64,000 nt of DNA, taken from contig CAVWNF010000003.1 of assembly GCA_963756365.1 (NCBI GenBank), positions 372,001-436,000 of the forward strand. Reading direction: 5' to 3'. A program made the translations under genes and the position numbers. Source of the stretch: WHTI01 sp963756365. GTDB taxonomy: Bacteria; Actinomycetota; CADDZG01; WHSQ01. The notes beneath the pieces were generated by a model. It searched no databases. It was not told where the DNA came from and worked only from the letters and a program-made list of their open reading frames with translations. Below, piece by piece: positions 18,232 to 26,864 of this stretch; the first letter of the stretch is position 1, and each line of letters starts with the position of its first letter.

Positions 18232-19033
18232 CAGATACGAGCGCTTCGATGCGCTCGAGTTCTCCGATCTCGGTGACGGCATCCTCGAGCTGGTCATGAA
18301 TACGCCCGGGAAGCTGAACGCCGTCGGTCATGAGATGCACACGCAACTCGCGGAGGTGTGGACGGTCATCGATCGCGACCCGGACGTGAGAGTCGTCGTG
18401 GTCCGCGGTGCGGGCGAGGGCTTCTCGGCGGGCGGAGATCTCTCGCTCGTAGAAGACATCGCCGATGATTTCGAGGTTCGCGCCCGTGTCTTCCGCGAGG
18501 CGCGAGACCTCGTTTACAACATCCTCGATTGTTCGAAACCGATCGTCTCTGCCATGCATGGGGCGGCGGTGGGAGCGGGTCTGGTGGTGGGTCTCCTCGC
18601 GGACGTCTCGATCGCCGCTCGCTCCGCACGGATCATCGACGGTCACACTCGCCTGGGCGTGGCGGCGGGGGATCATTCGGTGATCATCTGGCCCCTGTTG
18701 TGCGGCATGGCCAAGGCCAAGTACCACTTGCTCACCTGTGATCCGATTTCGGGCGAGGAGGCGGAGCGGATAGGCCTTGTGTCGCTTGTGGTCGATGATG
18801 ACGACCTGATGGACGAGGCGATGCGGGTCGCCCGGAAGCTGTCTCGTTCATCGCAGAGCGCGATCAGGTGGACCAAGTACGCCCTCAACAACTGGTTGCG
18901 GATGGCCGGCCCGAGTTTCGACGCCAGCCTTGCGATGGAGTTCCTAGGATTCACCGGACCAGACGTGAAAGAGGGGATCGCCTCTCTCAGAGAGAAGCGC
19001 GCTCCGCGATTCACCGGTCCCGCATCGGAATGA
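18224..19033 (+). CDS. Enoyl-CoA hydratase/isomerase family protein
   Basis: A 269-residue crotonase-fold protein. It has the oxyanion-hole stretches GEGFSAGGDL and HGAAVGAGLVVG, and the segment HTRLGVAAGDHSVIIWPLL, where usual hydratases carry catalytic glutamates. Here the second acidic position appears to be Asp in GDH, a variant seen in a subgroup of the family. It could supply crotonyl-CoA hydration for the ethylmalonyl-CoA route, but it sits inside the polymer operon with an eight-base overlap from the flippase and an ATGA overlap into a sulfotransferase. Its true substrate is uncertain. It uses a GTG start. Confidence 0.85.
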   Translation: MDDRYERFDALEFSDLGDGILELVMNTPGKLNAVGHEMHTQLAEVWTVIDRDPDVRVVVVRGAGEGFSAGGDLSLVEDIADDFEVRARVFREARDLVYNILDCSKPIVSAMHGAAVGAGLVVGLLADVSIAARSARIIDGHTRLGVAAGDHSVIIWPLLCGMAKAKYHLLTCDPISGEEAERIGLVSLVVDDDDLMDEAMRVARKLSRSSQSAIRWTKYALNNWLRMAGPSFDASLAMEFLGFTGPDVKEGIASLREKRAPRFTGPASE

Positions 19034-19995
19034 GCGCACCGTCCCGTCGGGAACTCCGGAAGAGCCTCAGCTCGAACTTCAACCCAGGCCTTGGTCACTA
19101 CGCTCAGAAGGGGCTGTTGCGTGCTTCCCAGGCGGCCCACCTACCGGGTTATCTCATCGGGGGACGATCGGAGAGGCCCGTGTTCGTCCTGGGCGCTCCT
19201 CGTTCCGGCACCACGCTCTTGTATCGCGTCCTTCGGTCGTCGCCGTCTTTCGCCCATTGGCGCCCGGGCGAGGCCCACGAAGTGTGGGAGGTGGATTGCC
19301 ATCCGTCGCTACGGGAGTGGGAGTCGAACGCACTCACGAGGGATGATGCCACCGACGAGATCGCTCACCGGATCCGTCGGTCATTCCAACTGACAGCGGG
19401 GGCCAGGAAACGGTTCATCGACAAGACCCCGCGGAACGTCTTCAGGGTTCCTTTCGTAGACGAGGTCTTTCCGGACGCGACCTACGTGTTCCTGCAGAGG
19501 GACGGCCGCGAGAACATCAACTCGCTGATCAACGCGTGGCGCTCTCCCAGGTACCGGGTGTACGAGTTGCCCGGTGGTCACCGCATCCCGGGTGTGGACC
19601 CGAAGTGGTGGAAGTTCGTTCTCTATCCGGGGTGGCGAGATGACATCGATGGGCCGCTCGAGGTCGTGTGCGCGAAGCAGTGGGTGCTCTCGAACGAACA
19701 CCCACTCGTGGCCCGGAGCGAGATCCCAGACGCCCGCTGGATAACCACGCGCTACGAGGACATCGTCGAGGACCCGGTAGCAGAGATCGGGAGACTAGCG
19801 ACCTTGTTGGAGATCCCCTTCGACGGGGTCCTTCGGTCCGAGGCGGAGGCGATCAGTACGACGCCCGTCAACACGGTTACGCCCGTTGAGCGCGGGAAGT
19901 GGCGCAGAGAGAATCCGGCTGAGATCCATTCGATCCTGCCACTGATCGCACCGACCATGGCGAAACTCGGATACCCACCTGAGGAGGCAACATGA
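19030..19995 (+). CDS. PAPS-dependent sulfotransferase
   Basis: A 321-residue sulfotransferase. The 5'-phosphosulfate loop is visible in VLGAPRSGTTLLYRVL and the 3'-phosphate site in FLQRDGRENINSLI. GTTL is followed by an acidic/histidine region (HWRPGEAHEVWE), and a WITTRYEDIVEDPVAEIG strand-helix is typical of the sulfotransferase 3 family. It transfers sulfate from 3'-phosphoadenylyl sulfate to a hydroxyl, probably on a glycan or glycolipid given the flippase and polymerase genes just upstream. The ATG at 19030 overlaps the previous stop. Confidence 0.88.
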   Translation: MSAPSRRELRKSLSSNFNPGLGHYAQKGLLRASQAAHLPGYLIGGRSERPVFVLGAPRSGTTLLYRVLRSSPSFAHWRPGEAHEVWEVDCHPSLREWESNALTRDDATDEIAHRIRRSFQLTAGARKRFIDKTPRNVFRVPFVDEVFPDATYVFLQRDGRENINSLINAWRSPRYRVYELPGGHRIPGVDPKWWKFVLYPGWRDDIDGPLEVVCAKQWVLSNEHPLVARSEIPDARWITTRYEDIVEDPVAEIGRLATLLEIPFDGVLRSEAEAISTTPVNTVTPVERGKWRRENPAEIHSILPLIAPTMAKLGYPPEEAT

Positions 19996-20399
19996 CGATG
20001 CCCACCGTGCTCCTCGACCTCGATACGTCCGGGTCGCCATACACGGACGTGACCGACGCAGTGGCTGCATTCTGCGCCGACCTAGGCGATGGCCTGGTCA
20101 ACGTCTTCGCCCCTCATGCGACCGCAGGTCTCGCTCTGATCGAGACCGGGTCCGGAACAGAAGCCGACCTCGATGAGGTGCTCGGTCGTCTCCTACCTCG
20201 GGACGAGAGGTGGTCGCATCGCCACGGGACACCCGGGCATGGAGTCGATCATGTTCTCCCGGCGTTCATCTCGCCATCCGTGATGGTCCCGGTCGTCAAC
20301 GGCGAGCTTCAGTTGGGCACTTGGCAAAGTGTCGTGTTCGTCGATCAGAACGTGGACAATCCATCCCGCCAGCTGCGTCTGTCGTTCATCTCGGCTTGA
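19992..20399 (+). CDS. yjbQ: YjbQ family protein (UPF0047)
   Basis: A 135-residue single-domain protein with the YjbQ hallmarks: PHATAGLALIETG, the RWSHRHGTPGHGVDHV histidine cluster, SVMVPVVNGELQLGTWQSV and a closing strand. Members show a weak secondary thiamine-phosphate synthase activity, but the main physiological role is unknown. The ATG overlaps the sulfotransferase stop, so it is the last gene of the coupled operon. Its 3' end overlaps the convergent sulfotransferase by 14 bases. Confidence 0.9.
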   Translation: MTMPTVLLDLDTSGSPYTDVTDAVAAFCADLGDGLVNVFAPHATAGLALIETGSGTEADLDEVLGRLLPRDERWSHRHGTPGHGVDHVLPAFISPSVMVPVVNGELQLGTWQSVVFVDQNVDNPSRQLRLSFISA

Positions 20400-21273
20400 G
20401 ACGATCCACAGGCAGACCGGCACGTCCCAGTCCCGCCCGGACGCGCGCGGAGAGCGATGCTCCGCTGGTAGCCCGCTCGTAACCACAGCGTTCAAGGACC
20501 TCGCCTGCGATCTGCTCGAAGATCTCGAGCTGGGTACGGCTGAACCTCGTGTGCCAGGTGTCGGAAGACGCTACCGGGGCACTCGTCACGTTCGGGTTGT
20601 ACTTCGCGGCGCGGGATAGAACCTGGTCCTTCGAATGCTCCGCGTAGTTCAGCATCTGAGGATCGAAGTCCACCCCGATGGCCGAGCACAGGCTGCGCGC
20701 TCCCGCGTCGGGGTCGTCGACGAGGTCTTCGTAGCGGAGTTCCAGGTAACGCTCGGGACCCAACCTGACCCCCTCATCCATCCCCGTCGTTACTCGCTCA
20801 GCCCACAGCTCAGCAGCCTTCGCCAGCGTCTTCGGCCCGAACGGGAGGTTCCCGTACGAGAGCGCCACGTTCCGCCCGTCGCGCACCAGGTGGATGAAGC
20901 GCGCGTCTGGCCACAATGACGACAGAAGGGGCATCGATTCGACGTACCGAGGGGTTTTGTCGCCCCATACCGTCTTGCCGTGAGCGGTGGCGTAGGCGCG
21001 GTAGACGCCCTCGATCGCGTCTCTGTAGGTGGACGCTAGCTTCGTGGCTTCCTCGACCAGTGCGAGGTCTAGTTCCCAGACCCTGAACCGAGGATGCTCG
21101 GCGAGTGCAGCGAGGAAGGCATCACGATCGAACGCGTCTTCTCCGGGCCACAGCTCGACGATGAAACGCGATTCGGGAGGAACGACGACCTCGGGGTGAG
21201 CGTTCAGCATCATCCGCACCAGCGTGGTTCCCGATCGTGCCGAACCTACGATGAAGAACGGGGCCGGTGACAC
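20386..21273 (-). CDS. PAPS-dependent sulfotransferase (second)
   Basis: A 295-residue sulfotransferase. The PAPS loop is FIVGSARSGTTLVRMML and the 3'-phosphate motif is FIHLVRDGRNVALS, with WGDKTPRYVE and YLELRYEDLVDDP in the usual places. It starts with GTG immediately after the stop of the sulfatase-like gene, so the two are one transcript. It is not a close copy of the sulfotransferase at 19030; the two may act on different hydroxyls of the same product. Confidence 0.9.
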   Translation of the reverse strand: MSPAPFFIVGSARSGTTLVRMMLNAHPEVVVPPESRFIVELWPGEDAFDRDAFLAALAEHPRFRVWELDLALVEEATKLASTYRDAIEGVYRAYATAHGKTVWGDKTPRYVESMPLLSSLWPDARFIHLVRDGRNVALSYGNLPFGPKTLAKAAELWAERVTTGMDEGVRLGPERYLELRYEDLVDDPDAGARSLCSAIGVDFDPQMLNYAEHSKDQVLSRAAKYNPNVTSAPVASSDTWHTRFSRTQLEIFEQIAGEVLERCGYERATSGASLSARVRAGLGRAGLPVDRLKPR

Positions 21274-22503
21274 CTAGAGATAGCCGAGGTCGCGCAGGTG
21301 TTGCTCGATCACGGCCTCGTCAGAGTCGCTGAGGGGAGAGTCCTCATCGACGGCACTCGCAGCCAGCACCCGGTCCATCACTTCTTCGAGCCTTCGTGCG
21401 ACCTCGGGATGGCGCCCGATCAGGTTGTGCTTCTCGTCCGGGCCCCGATCGGCACTCAACTGATACAGCACGGATCGATCGCCCCGGCGCATGAACTTCC
21501 AATCGGGTGTTCGCACCGCCGAGATGCGATCGCCTTCGAGTTTCACGCCGACAGCTTCCATGTATGCGGGCTCTTCGGCTAGCGTCCCGCCGTCCATGTA
21601 CGGCTTGAGGCTGCGCCCGTCGATCCCGTCGGGGATCTCTACTCCGCAGAGGTCTGCGAGCGTGGGAAACAGGTCGATGTGGCGCACCTGGTCGGTGATC
21701 TTGACCGGGGCGATCCCGGGGCCGTGGATGATCATCGGAACGCGCACGAGGTGTTCCCACAGCGCGTACCCGTGACCGACCTGGAGCGACGCGAAGCGCT
21801 TGTCGAGGTACGGGAACCACTTGGCCAACCTGAACTTCTTCCGAGCCTTGGTGGCCGCGCGTTGGAACTTCTGCCCGAGTCTCGTGTCCGGGTACTCCTC
21901 GCCGTGGTCCCCAGTGATGACGATGATCGTGTTGTCTCCGGCGGCATCGAGCACCGGCTGGAGCCACTCGTCGCTCATCGCGACGACGGCCTCGTAGCCA
22001 CCCTTGTCCCAGCGGCGAACGAAGTCGGGGGCCGGGCGGTAGGGGCGATGGACCTCCCAGGTATGTAGCAACATCAGCCAGGGGGTGTCGTACCCGCGGA
22101 TACGTTCGATCACGGAGTCGCGCCATTCGAACGGCTTCACCTTGTAGCCGGGACGGTGGTTCGAGTCCCCGAAGCCACGGAGCACGCCGGTCTCGGGTAC
22201 CAGGGGGCCGGTGACTTCAGCATGGGTCTGGTAACCGGCCGCAGCGAACGCCTCCGCCATCGTCGTGACCGACGACGACAACCGGTAGCCCTGGAGTCCC
22301 CGGACACCGTGACGTGGCGGGTAGCAGCCGGTGAGCATCGATGAGAACGACGGGGTGGTCGACGTGGTCGTCGAGACACACCCACGGAACTGGGCACCAC
22401 CCTGCGCGTAACGATCCCAGTTCGGGGTCGAGATGTGGTCCCCGAAGACGGCATCGGCCCTCAACGAGTCGATCGCCAGGAACAGCACGTTCGGCGCGGC
22501 CAA
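21274..22503 (-). CDS. Sulfatase-fold hydrolase lacking the formylglycine Cys/Ser
   Basis: A 409-residue alkaline-phosphatase-superfamily protein in sulfatase layout: FLAIDSLRADAV with metal Asp12, TGCYPPRHGV, TGDHGEEYPD, then HGYALWEHLVRVPMIIHGPG and HIDLFPTLADLCGV. The usual C/S-x-P-x-R activation motif reads T49-T-P-S-F, so no formylglycine precursor is present and Thr49 is probably the nucleophile. A phosphodiesterase or phosphoethanolamine-transferase-like reaction is more likely than sulfate-ester hydrolysis. No signal peptide is seen. It starts at TTG after GGAGG at 22509-22513. The C-terminus ends LRDLGYL, a tail shared with the proteins at 26861 and 30885. Confidence 0.85.
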   Translation of the reverse strand: MAAPNVLFLAIDSLRADAVFGDHISTPNWDRYAQGGAQFRGCVSTTTSTTPSFSSMLTGCYPPRHGVRGLQGYRLSSSVTTMAEAFAAAGYQTHAEVTGPLVPETGVLRGFGDSNHRPGYKVKPFEWRDSVIERIRGYDTPWLMLLHTWEVHRPYRPAPDFVRRWDKGGYEAVVAMSDEWLQPVLDAAGDNTIIVITGDHGEEYPDTRLGQKFQRAATKARKKFRLAKWFPYLDKRFASLQVGHGYALWEHLVRVPMIIHGPGIAPVKITDQVRHIDLFPTLADLCGVEIPDGIDGRSLKPYMDGGTLAEEPAYMEAVGVKLEGDRISAVRTPDWKFMRRGDRSVLYQLSADRGPDEKHNLIGRHPEVARRLEEVMDRVLAASAVDEDSPLSDSDEAVIEQHLRDLGYL

Positions 22504-22535
22504 CGGTCCTCCATGTATCGGGTGACGGGTGGGTC

Positions 22536-22541
22536 AGTCTA
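22536..22541 (-). promoter_or_regulatory. Possible -10 box TAGACT for the sulfatase/sulfotransferase pair
   Basis: TAGACT on the minus strand lies about 33 bases before the TTG start at 22503, giving a short leader that contains the GGAGG ribosome site. No clear -35 is seen. Confidence 0.3.
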
Positions 22542-22571
22542 CTGGACGAGCTAGCCGGCCTCGATGTCCAC

Positions 22572-22577
22572 TAGGGT
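22572..22577 (+). promoter_or_regulatory. Leaderless-type -10 box TAGGGT
   Basis: TAGGGT ends eight bases before the ATG at 22585, which lacks a ribosome site, so initiation at the start codon is likely. Confidence 0.4.
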
Positions 22578-22584
22578 CTCGGCC

Positions 22585-23338
22585 ATGCGATCTGAGATCG
22601 AGGTGCTGGGCGTGGCCATCGCCCGGATGACCAGGACGGAGGCGCTCCAAGAGATCGAGCGCATCGCGCTCGGGGACGACCCGGGCCTCATCGCGTACGC
22701 CAACGCACATACGCTCAACCTTGCCCACGAGGATCCGGCCTACAAGGGAACCCTGAACGATGCGGCGCTGGTGCTGAACGATGGCTCCGGGGTCGCCCTC
22801 GCGGCGCGCGATCTCGGGGCAGCGATTCCCCGAGAACCTGAACGGGAGTGACTTCAATCCGGAGATCGTCGCCCTCGCGGCCCGCAATCGGTGGCCGGTG
22901 TTCTTCCTGGGCGCGGCAGCGGGCGTGGCCGAGAGGGCCTCCGAGGTTCTCAAGCAGCGCTTCGGGGATCTCGTGGTGGCAGGCGCACGAGACGGGTTCT
23001 TCGGCCCCGACGAGAGCAGCGCCGTTGCGGCCGAGATCGCGGCGAGCGGAGCCGCTGTCGTGATGGTGGCGATGGGCAATCCGTTGCAGGAACGATGGCT
23101 CGAGGAGCACCTGGCGACCACCGGAGCGCGCCTCGGCGTCGGTGTCGGCGCGTTCTTCGATTTCACTGCGGGGCGCGTTGCACGTGCTCCCGCGTGGATG
23201 AATCGCTTCGGCATCGAATGGATCTACAGGCTCGTACAAGAGCCGCAGAGGATGTGGCGACGCTACGTCCTTGGTAACCCGCGCTTCTTGTGGAGGGTCA
23301 TGGCCGAGCGGGTCCGAAGACGCCGCTCGGCCACTTAG
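22585..23338 (+). CDS. WecG/TagA/CpsF-family glycosyltransferase, frameshifted
   Basis: Two frames together give a complete family member of about 250 residues. The first part runs to about 22819 and contains YANAHTLNLAHEDPAY and LNDGSGVALAARDLG. The second part continues RFPENLNGSDFNPEI, FFLGAAAGVAERA and MVAMGNPLQERWLEE. These proteins transfer N-acetylmannosamine-type or other sugars onto polyprenyl-diphosphate-linked GlcNAc in teichoic acid, enterobacterial common antigen or capsule synthesis. The frame changes at GGGG (22816-22819); removing one G restores the conserved LGQRFPENLNGSDF. The context fits surface polymer assembly, and a functional gene with a consensus error is the likelier reading. 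Confidence 0.82.
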
Positions 23339-23341
23339 CCC

Positions 23342-25166
23342 TTACAGCGTTGGGTCGAAGGGTGCGATCTCGATCAGCTTGACGTTCCTGTCCTTGCCCG
23401 TCCCGGTCGAGGAGCAGTCGGCCTGCCCCTTCCTCAGGCAGGCGTCCTTGTAGGACTGGTAGCGGGACAGCGACGCGAGGTACGAGATGTTGTCCATCGC
23501 CGGGTCCGGCTTCACCGGAGCGGCCGAGTCGACGAGCGTTCCGTAGAGGATCACGACGTCAGGCTGCTCACCGGTTCCGGCCTGGAACGCCACCTCGATC
23601 AGGCGAGCCTGCTGCGGCCAGTCGATGTGGGCCGAGGTGTTGATCTCCCAGAACCCACGATCGGGCGCCTGGCCCTTGGGGGCCTTCTGGGCCGTCACCC
23701 GGTTGTTGTGTTCGTGGCCGTTGACCCACGCGATCACGTTCGGGTAACGCTGCAGCAGTTCTTTCAGGCCGTCGTCGGCGCACTCGGCGGAGTCGCTCGG
23801 CTTGAAGCAGTGATACGGAGCCCCCGCGTCATCGTCACCGGGGTTGGTGAGCGTCTTGGACGTGTGGTGCGAGAACAGAACGATGAGGTTGTTCTCGGCG
23901 TCCGGGTTGTTGATCAGTTCACCTTGGGGGCCGTAGGAGATGACGGTGTTGGCCGCCAGTTGCTCCTCGAGCCACTGGAACTGTGGGTCCGAGATGCTTC
24001 CGCTCGGACCTCCACTCCACTGGATCGTGTCCATCGAGATCCCCACGATCCGCTCGGCGATCGGGAAGCTGTAGTACCCGGCGGTCCCGCCGAACTGCGG
24101 GTCCTGAGGAGCGTCCGCGAACCCATGACCTGCAGGCGCCCCGGTCGAGTTGAAGTACTCGGCCACAACGTCGTTGTGATCGCTCATGAAGTGCCGATCG
24201 GGATCTGGCGGTCACCTGCTTCTTGCTCGGGAAGTCGGTCAACGCTTTGACGACCCCGGTAGTGGCGTCCTTGATCAGTTCCTCGCAGTACTTCTTCTCG
24301 TGGATCGGGCTGAAGTTCTTCTGGTTCCCGACGGGGATCGGAGCGAAGGGCCCGGTGCCGGGCAGGTTGCCCTGGGCGAGGCCGTCGTGGTTGCCGAGTA
24401 CGGCGTACCAGGGGACGTCCGAGCCGGTGGCATCGAAGCCCTGCTGCGCCAGCTCGAGGATGCTGGTCGGGAGCGCTGTCTTCGAGGGGATACCGATGTC
24501 TCCATCGATGCCCGGGTCATCGGCGTCGTTGACGACGAGGTCGCGGACGTAGCCCTCGTATGGGGAGTCAGCGCGCTCCTCCGGGGTGCTTCCGCCGGAG
24601 TTGGGAACCACCTCGTTCCCGTCGAGGAGATCGATGAACCAGCGCAGCTCGTTGTACTGGTTGTTATCCACGTTGTCGCCGGTAGAGACCGCGAACGAGA
24701 AGTCGAGCCCGGTCGCCGGGCCGGTCGTCACGGCGTTGAGGGCTTGCATCATCGAGTCGCCCACCTGCATGGACATCGCTTCCTGGGGCCGGTATGCGCT
24801 GGTGTAGGCAGGCCCACAGTTGTCGGCCCACTCGACCCGTGCGGGGGATTCTTCGTCGATCGTGTGGACGTCCGAGATCTGGCGGAAGGCGGCGAGGCCG
24901 ACCCCCGGACCCTTCGGGTACCCCTTCACGAGGGAGCGGGTGACCCGCGCCTGGCCGGGGCCGTACTTCAGCTTCTTCTTCTTCTTGCCCTTCTTCCCCT
25001 TGGGCACGATCGTCTTATCAAGGGTGGTGACCCCATGCTCGTCGGCGTGGGCCGGAGTGACGACTCCCGGGGAGGCCCCCAGCGAGAGGGCTAGCATGGC
25101 GACGGCGATCGCGAGGGCCACGAGGGACCGGCGCGACAGGATGAGGTGGCGCGTGTGGGTAAACAT
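23342..25166 (-). CDS. Secreted metallophosphoesterase, frameshifted
   Basis: The composite protein of about 608 residues has a signal peptide (a basic start, then LVALAIAVAMLALSLGA, with PAHA near cleavage) and a lysine-rich stretch. The calcineurin-like metal motifs run in order across both frames: QISDVHTID, STGDNVDNNQ, VLGNHDGLAQG, then after the frame change VLFSHHTSK and WVNGHEHNN. It resembles the large secreted actinobacterial metallophosphoesterases of the PPA1498 type; the substrate is unknown. The frames meet near 24206, where dropping one base in GCCAGATCC joins them. The ATG at 25166 is chosen over GTG at 25184 because TACCGT lies eight bases before it. Confidence 0.8.
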
Positions 25167-25173
25167 GCGCCTC

Positions 25174-25179
25174 ACGGTA
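25174..25179 (-). promoter_or_regulatory. Leaderless-type -10 box TACCGT
   Basis: On the minus strand TACCGT ends eight bases before the ATG at 25166 of the metallophosphoesterase gene, matching the spacing seen at other unled genes in this window. Confidence 0.4.
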
Positions 25180-25238
25180 GTCACCTAAGGGGCCGAGGAC
25201 AATGGGCTTTTCACGCAATCTGGAGCCATCCGGCTTGG

Positions 25239-25244
25239 TACCCT
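25239..25244 (+). promoter_or_regulatory. Possible -10 box TACCCT
   Basis: TACCCT ends 11 bases before the ATG at 25255. The short stretch between has no ribosome site, so a leader of only a few bases is expected. Confidence 0.3.
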
Positions 25245-25254
25245 GCCCTCCGGT

Positions 25255-26202
25255 ATGACCACACACCCCAGAAGCTCGTTCATTATCGCCACGCGCAACC
25301 GGCCGGACGACCTCCTCAAGTCGGTCGAGAGCCTCGTCGCGCAAACGGTCCTCCCGGCCGAACTGTGCATCGTCGATTCGAGCGAGGAGACCCCCACTCG
25401 GTCCCAGATCGAGAAACTGTGCGCCGACGTGGGGCTGAAGCTCGATTTCCACCACCCGGCCCCCAAGGGGCTCACCGTTCAGCGCAATGTAGGGATAGAC
25501 CGCACCGACGGCGACATCGTCTTCTTCATCGATGACGACGTCTGGCTCGCCCCCGATTGCCACGAGGCGATCCTCGAGGAGTACGCGCGCTGGGGGCCAG
25601 AGGTTGGCGGCATCCGGGCGACCCCGACGCGACCGGCACGTCCTTCGAGGCTGACGATCCTGTATCGGCGTTTCTTCGGGATCGGGGGATGGTGGCCCGA
25701 GGCTTCGGGAGTCGTTCACAAGGGCTTCTACGCTGAGGGGATCTCGGATTCAGCAGGCGTACGCAAGATCGAGTACATGAACGGTTGGTTCATGTCCTAC
25801 AAACGAGAGGTGGTCGACAAGGAGCGCTTCGATGAGAAGCTCGCTGGATACGGCTACAAGGAAGACATCGACTTCTCGTATCGGGTGTCGCGCAACTACA
25901 CCCTGCTCCAGACCCCCGCGGCTCGCTGCGACCACCTCAAGAGCAGCGCGTCACGCATGAACTCGCACCAGCTTCAGAGGATGAACATGGCAAATCAGTT
26001 CTATCTGCACCGCAAGCTGCTCCCGCAGACCTTCCGCTATCGGTTGGCCCTGTGGTGGGCTCTCCTGGGACTGTTCATCATCAACATCGGTAAGGCCGCG
26101 CAAACGCGCGATCCGGGGTTGGTAACTGGATTGATCAAGGGTGCGATGGAACAAGCCGGTGGCAAGGGCCTCGTGGATCCGCAGTACGGGGCCAGCCGGT
26201 GA
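25255..26202 (+). CDS. GT2-family glycosyltransferase
   Basis: A 315-residue GT-A fold glycosyltransferase: FIIATRNRPDDLLKSVESL at the nucleotide site, RNVGIDRTDGDIVFFIDDDVW with the DDD metal motif, then a region with YGYKEDIDFSYRV that fits the catalytic base loop. A hydrophobic segment near 265-285 may attach it to the membrane. It begins an operon whose next genes are a CDP-alcohol phosphotransferase (GTGA overlap) and a phosphodiesterase-like protein, so it probably glycosylates the same lipid- or polymer-linked product. Confidence 0.87.
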   Translation: MTTHPRSSFIIATRNRPDDLLKSVESLVAQTVLPAELCIVDSSEETPTRSQIEKLCADVGLKLDFHHPAPKGLTVQRNVGIDRTDGDIVFFIDDDVWLAPDCHEAILEEYARWGPEVGGIRATPTRPARPSRLTILYRRFFGIGGWWPEASGVVHKGFYAEGISDSAGVRKIEYMNGWFMSYKREVVDKERFDEKLAGYGYKEDIDFSYRVSRNYTLLQTPAARCDHLKSSASRMNSHQLQRMNMANQFYLHRKLLPQTFRYRLALWWALLGLFIINIGKAAQTRDPGLVTGLIKGAMEQAGGKGLVDPQYGASR

Positions 26203-26864
26203 CGGCTCCCGCAGAGCACCCGCCCGGGGCCAAGAAGCGCGACTACTGGTTCACTGTTCTCCTGACCGACCCCGTGTCACTGCCGATCGTCAGGTTCCTC
26301 ACTCGGCACAGGTGGCTCTCGCCAGATCAGGTCACGATCGTCGCGTTGCTGTTCGGGCTCGCCGCGGGGGCGTTCTTCGCTCTCGCCGAGCGGTGGGGGC
26401 TGGTCGCCGGTGGGGTCGCCTTCTATCTCGCGTTCGTCTTCGATTGCGTGGACGGCAAGCTCGCGCGCTCGACCGGGGTTACGAGCGAGAAGGGTGAGGC
26501 CCTCGATCATCTCGCCGACGGCGCCAGAAGAGCCGCCGCTGGACTCGGACTCGCTATCTACGTATGGCGAGCCGACGATCTCGCCCAGAGCGACGTCTGG
26601 TGGGTCATCACCTATGTATTCCTCGCGTATTACTTCCTCGAGATAGCCGGGGCCGAGAAGGGTGACGGCGCTCCTGGGGTTCGCGGGCGGCTGTCATCTG
26701 CCCTGGCGCGGCACCGCTTGCTGCCCAACCCAGGGATGCCGGACGTTCAAGCGATCGTCTATATCTTCGGCCCCATAACCGGACTAGTGATCCCAGCGTT
26801 CATCTTGGGGATAGCGATGGTCACGGCCGCTATCCTGCTGACGGTATGGAGAAGACTGAAGTGA
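26199..26864 (+). CDS. CDP-alcohol phosphotransferase family membrane enzyme
   Basis: A 221-residue integral membrane protein with the complete CDP-alcohol phosphotransferase signature D-x2-D-G-x2-A-R-x8-G-x3-D-x3-D. The residues are Asp82, Asp85, Gly86, Ala89, Arg90, Gly99, Asp103 and Asp107. Five or six hydrophobic segments are visible. The family moves a phospho-alcohol group from a CDP-alcohol onto another alcohol, as in phosphatidylinositol-phosphate or di-myo-inositol-phosphate synthesis. The cytidylyltransferase-like gene at 35283 and the G1P-dehydrogenase-like gene at 34253 could provide its donor (inference). The GTG start overlaps the previous stop. Confidence 0.88.
   Translation: MTAPAEHPPGAKKRDYWFTVLLTDPVSLPIVRFLTRHRWLSPDQVTIVALLFGLAAGAFFALAERWGLVAGGVAFYLAFVFDCVDGKLARSTGVTSEKGEALDHLADGARRAAAGLGLAIYVWRADDLAQSDVWWVITYVFLAYYFLEIAGAEKGDGAPGVRGRLSSALARHRLLPNPGMPDVQAIVYIFGPITGLVIPAFILGIAMVTAAILLTVWRRLK

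Noticed and set aside
24186..25094. A 302-codon plus-strand frame opposite the metallophosphoesterase
   Set aside because: The minus-strand frame carries the metal motifs and a signal peptide; this one is its shadow.
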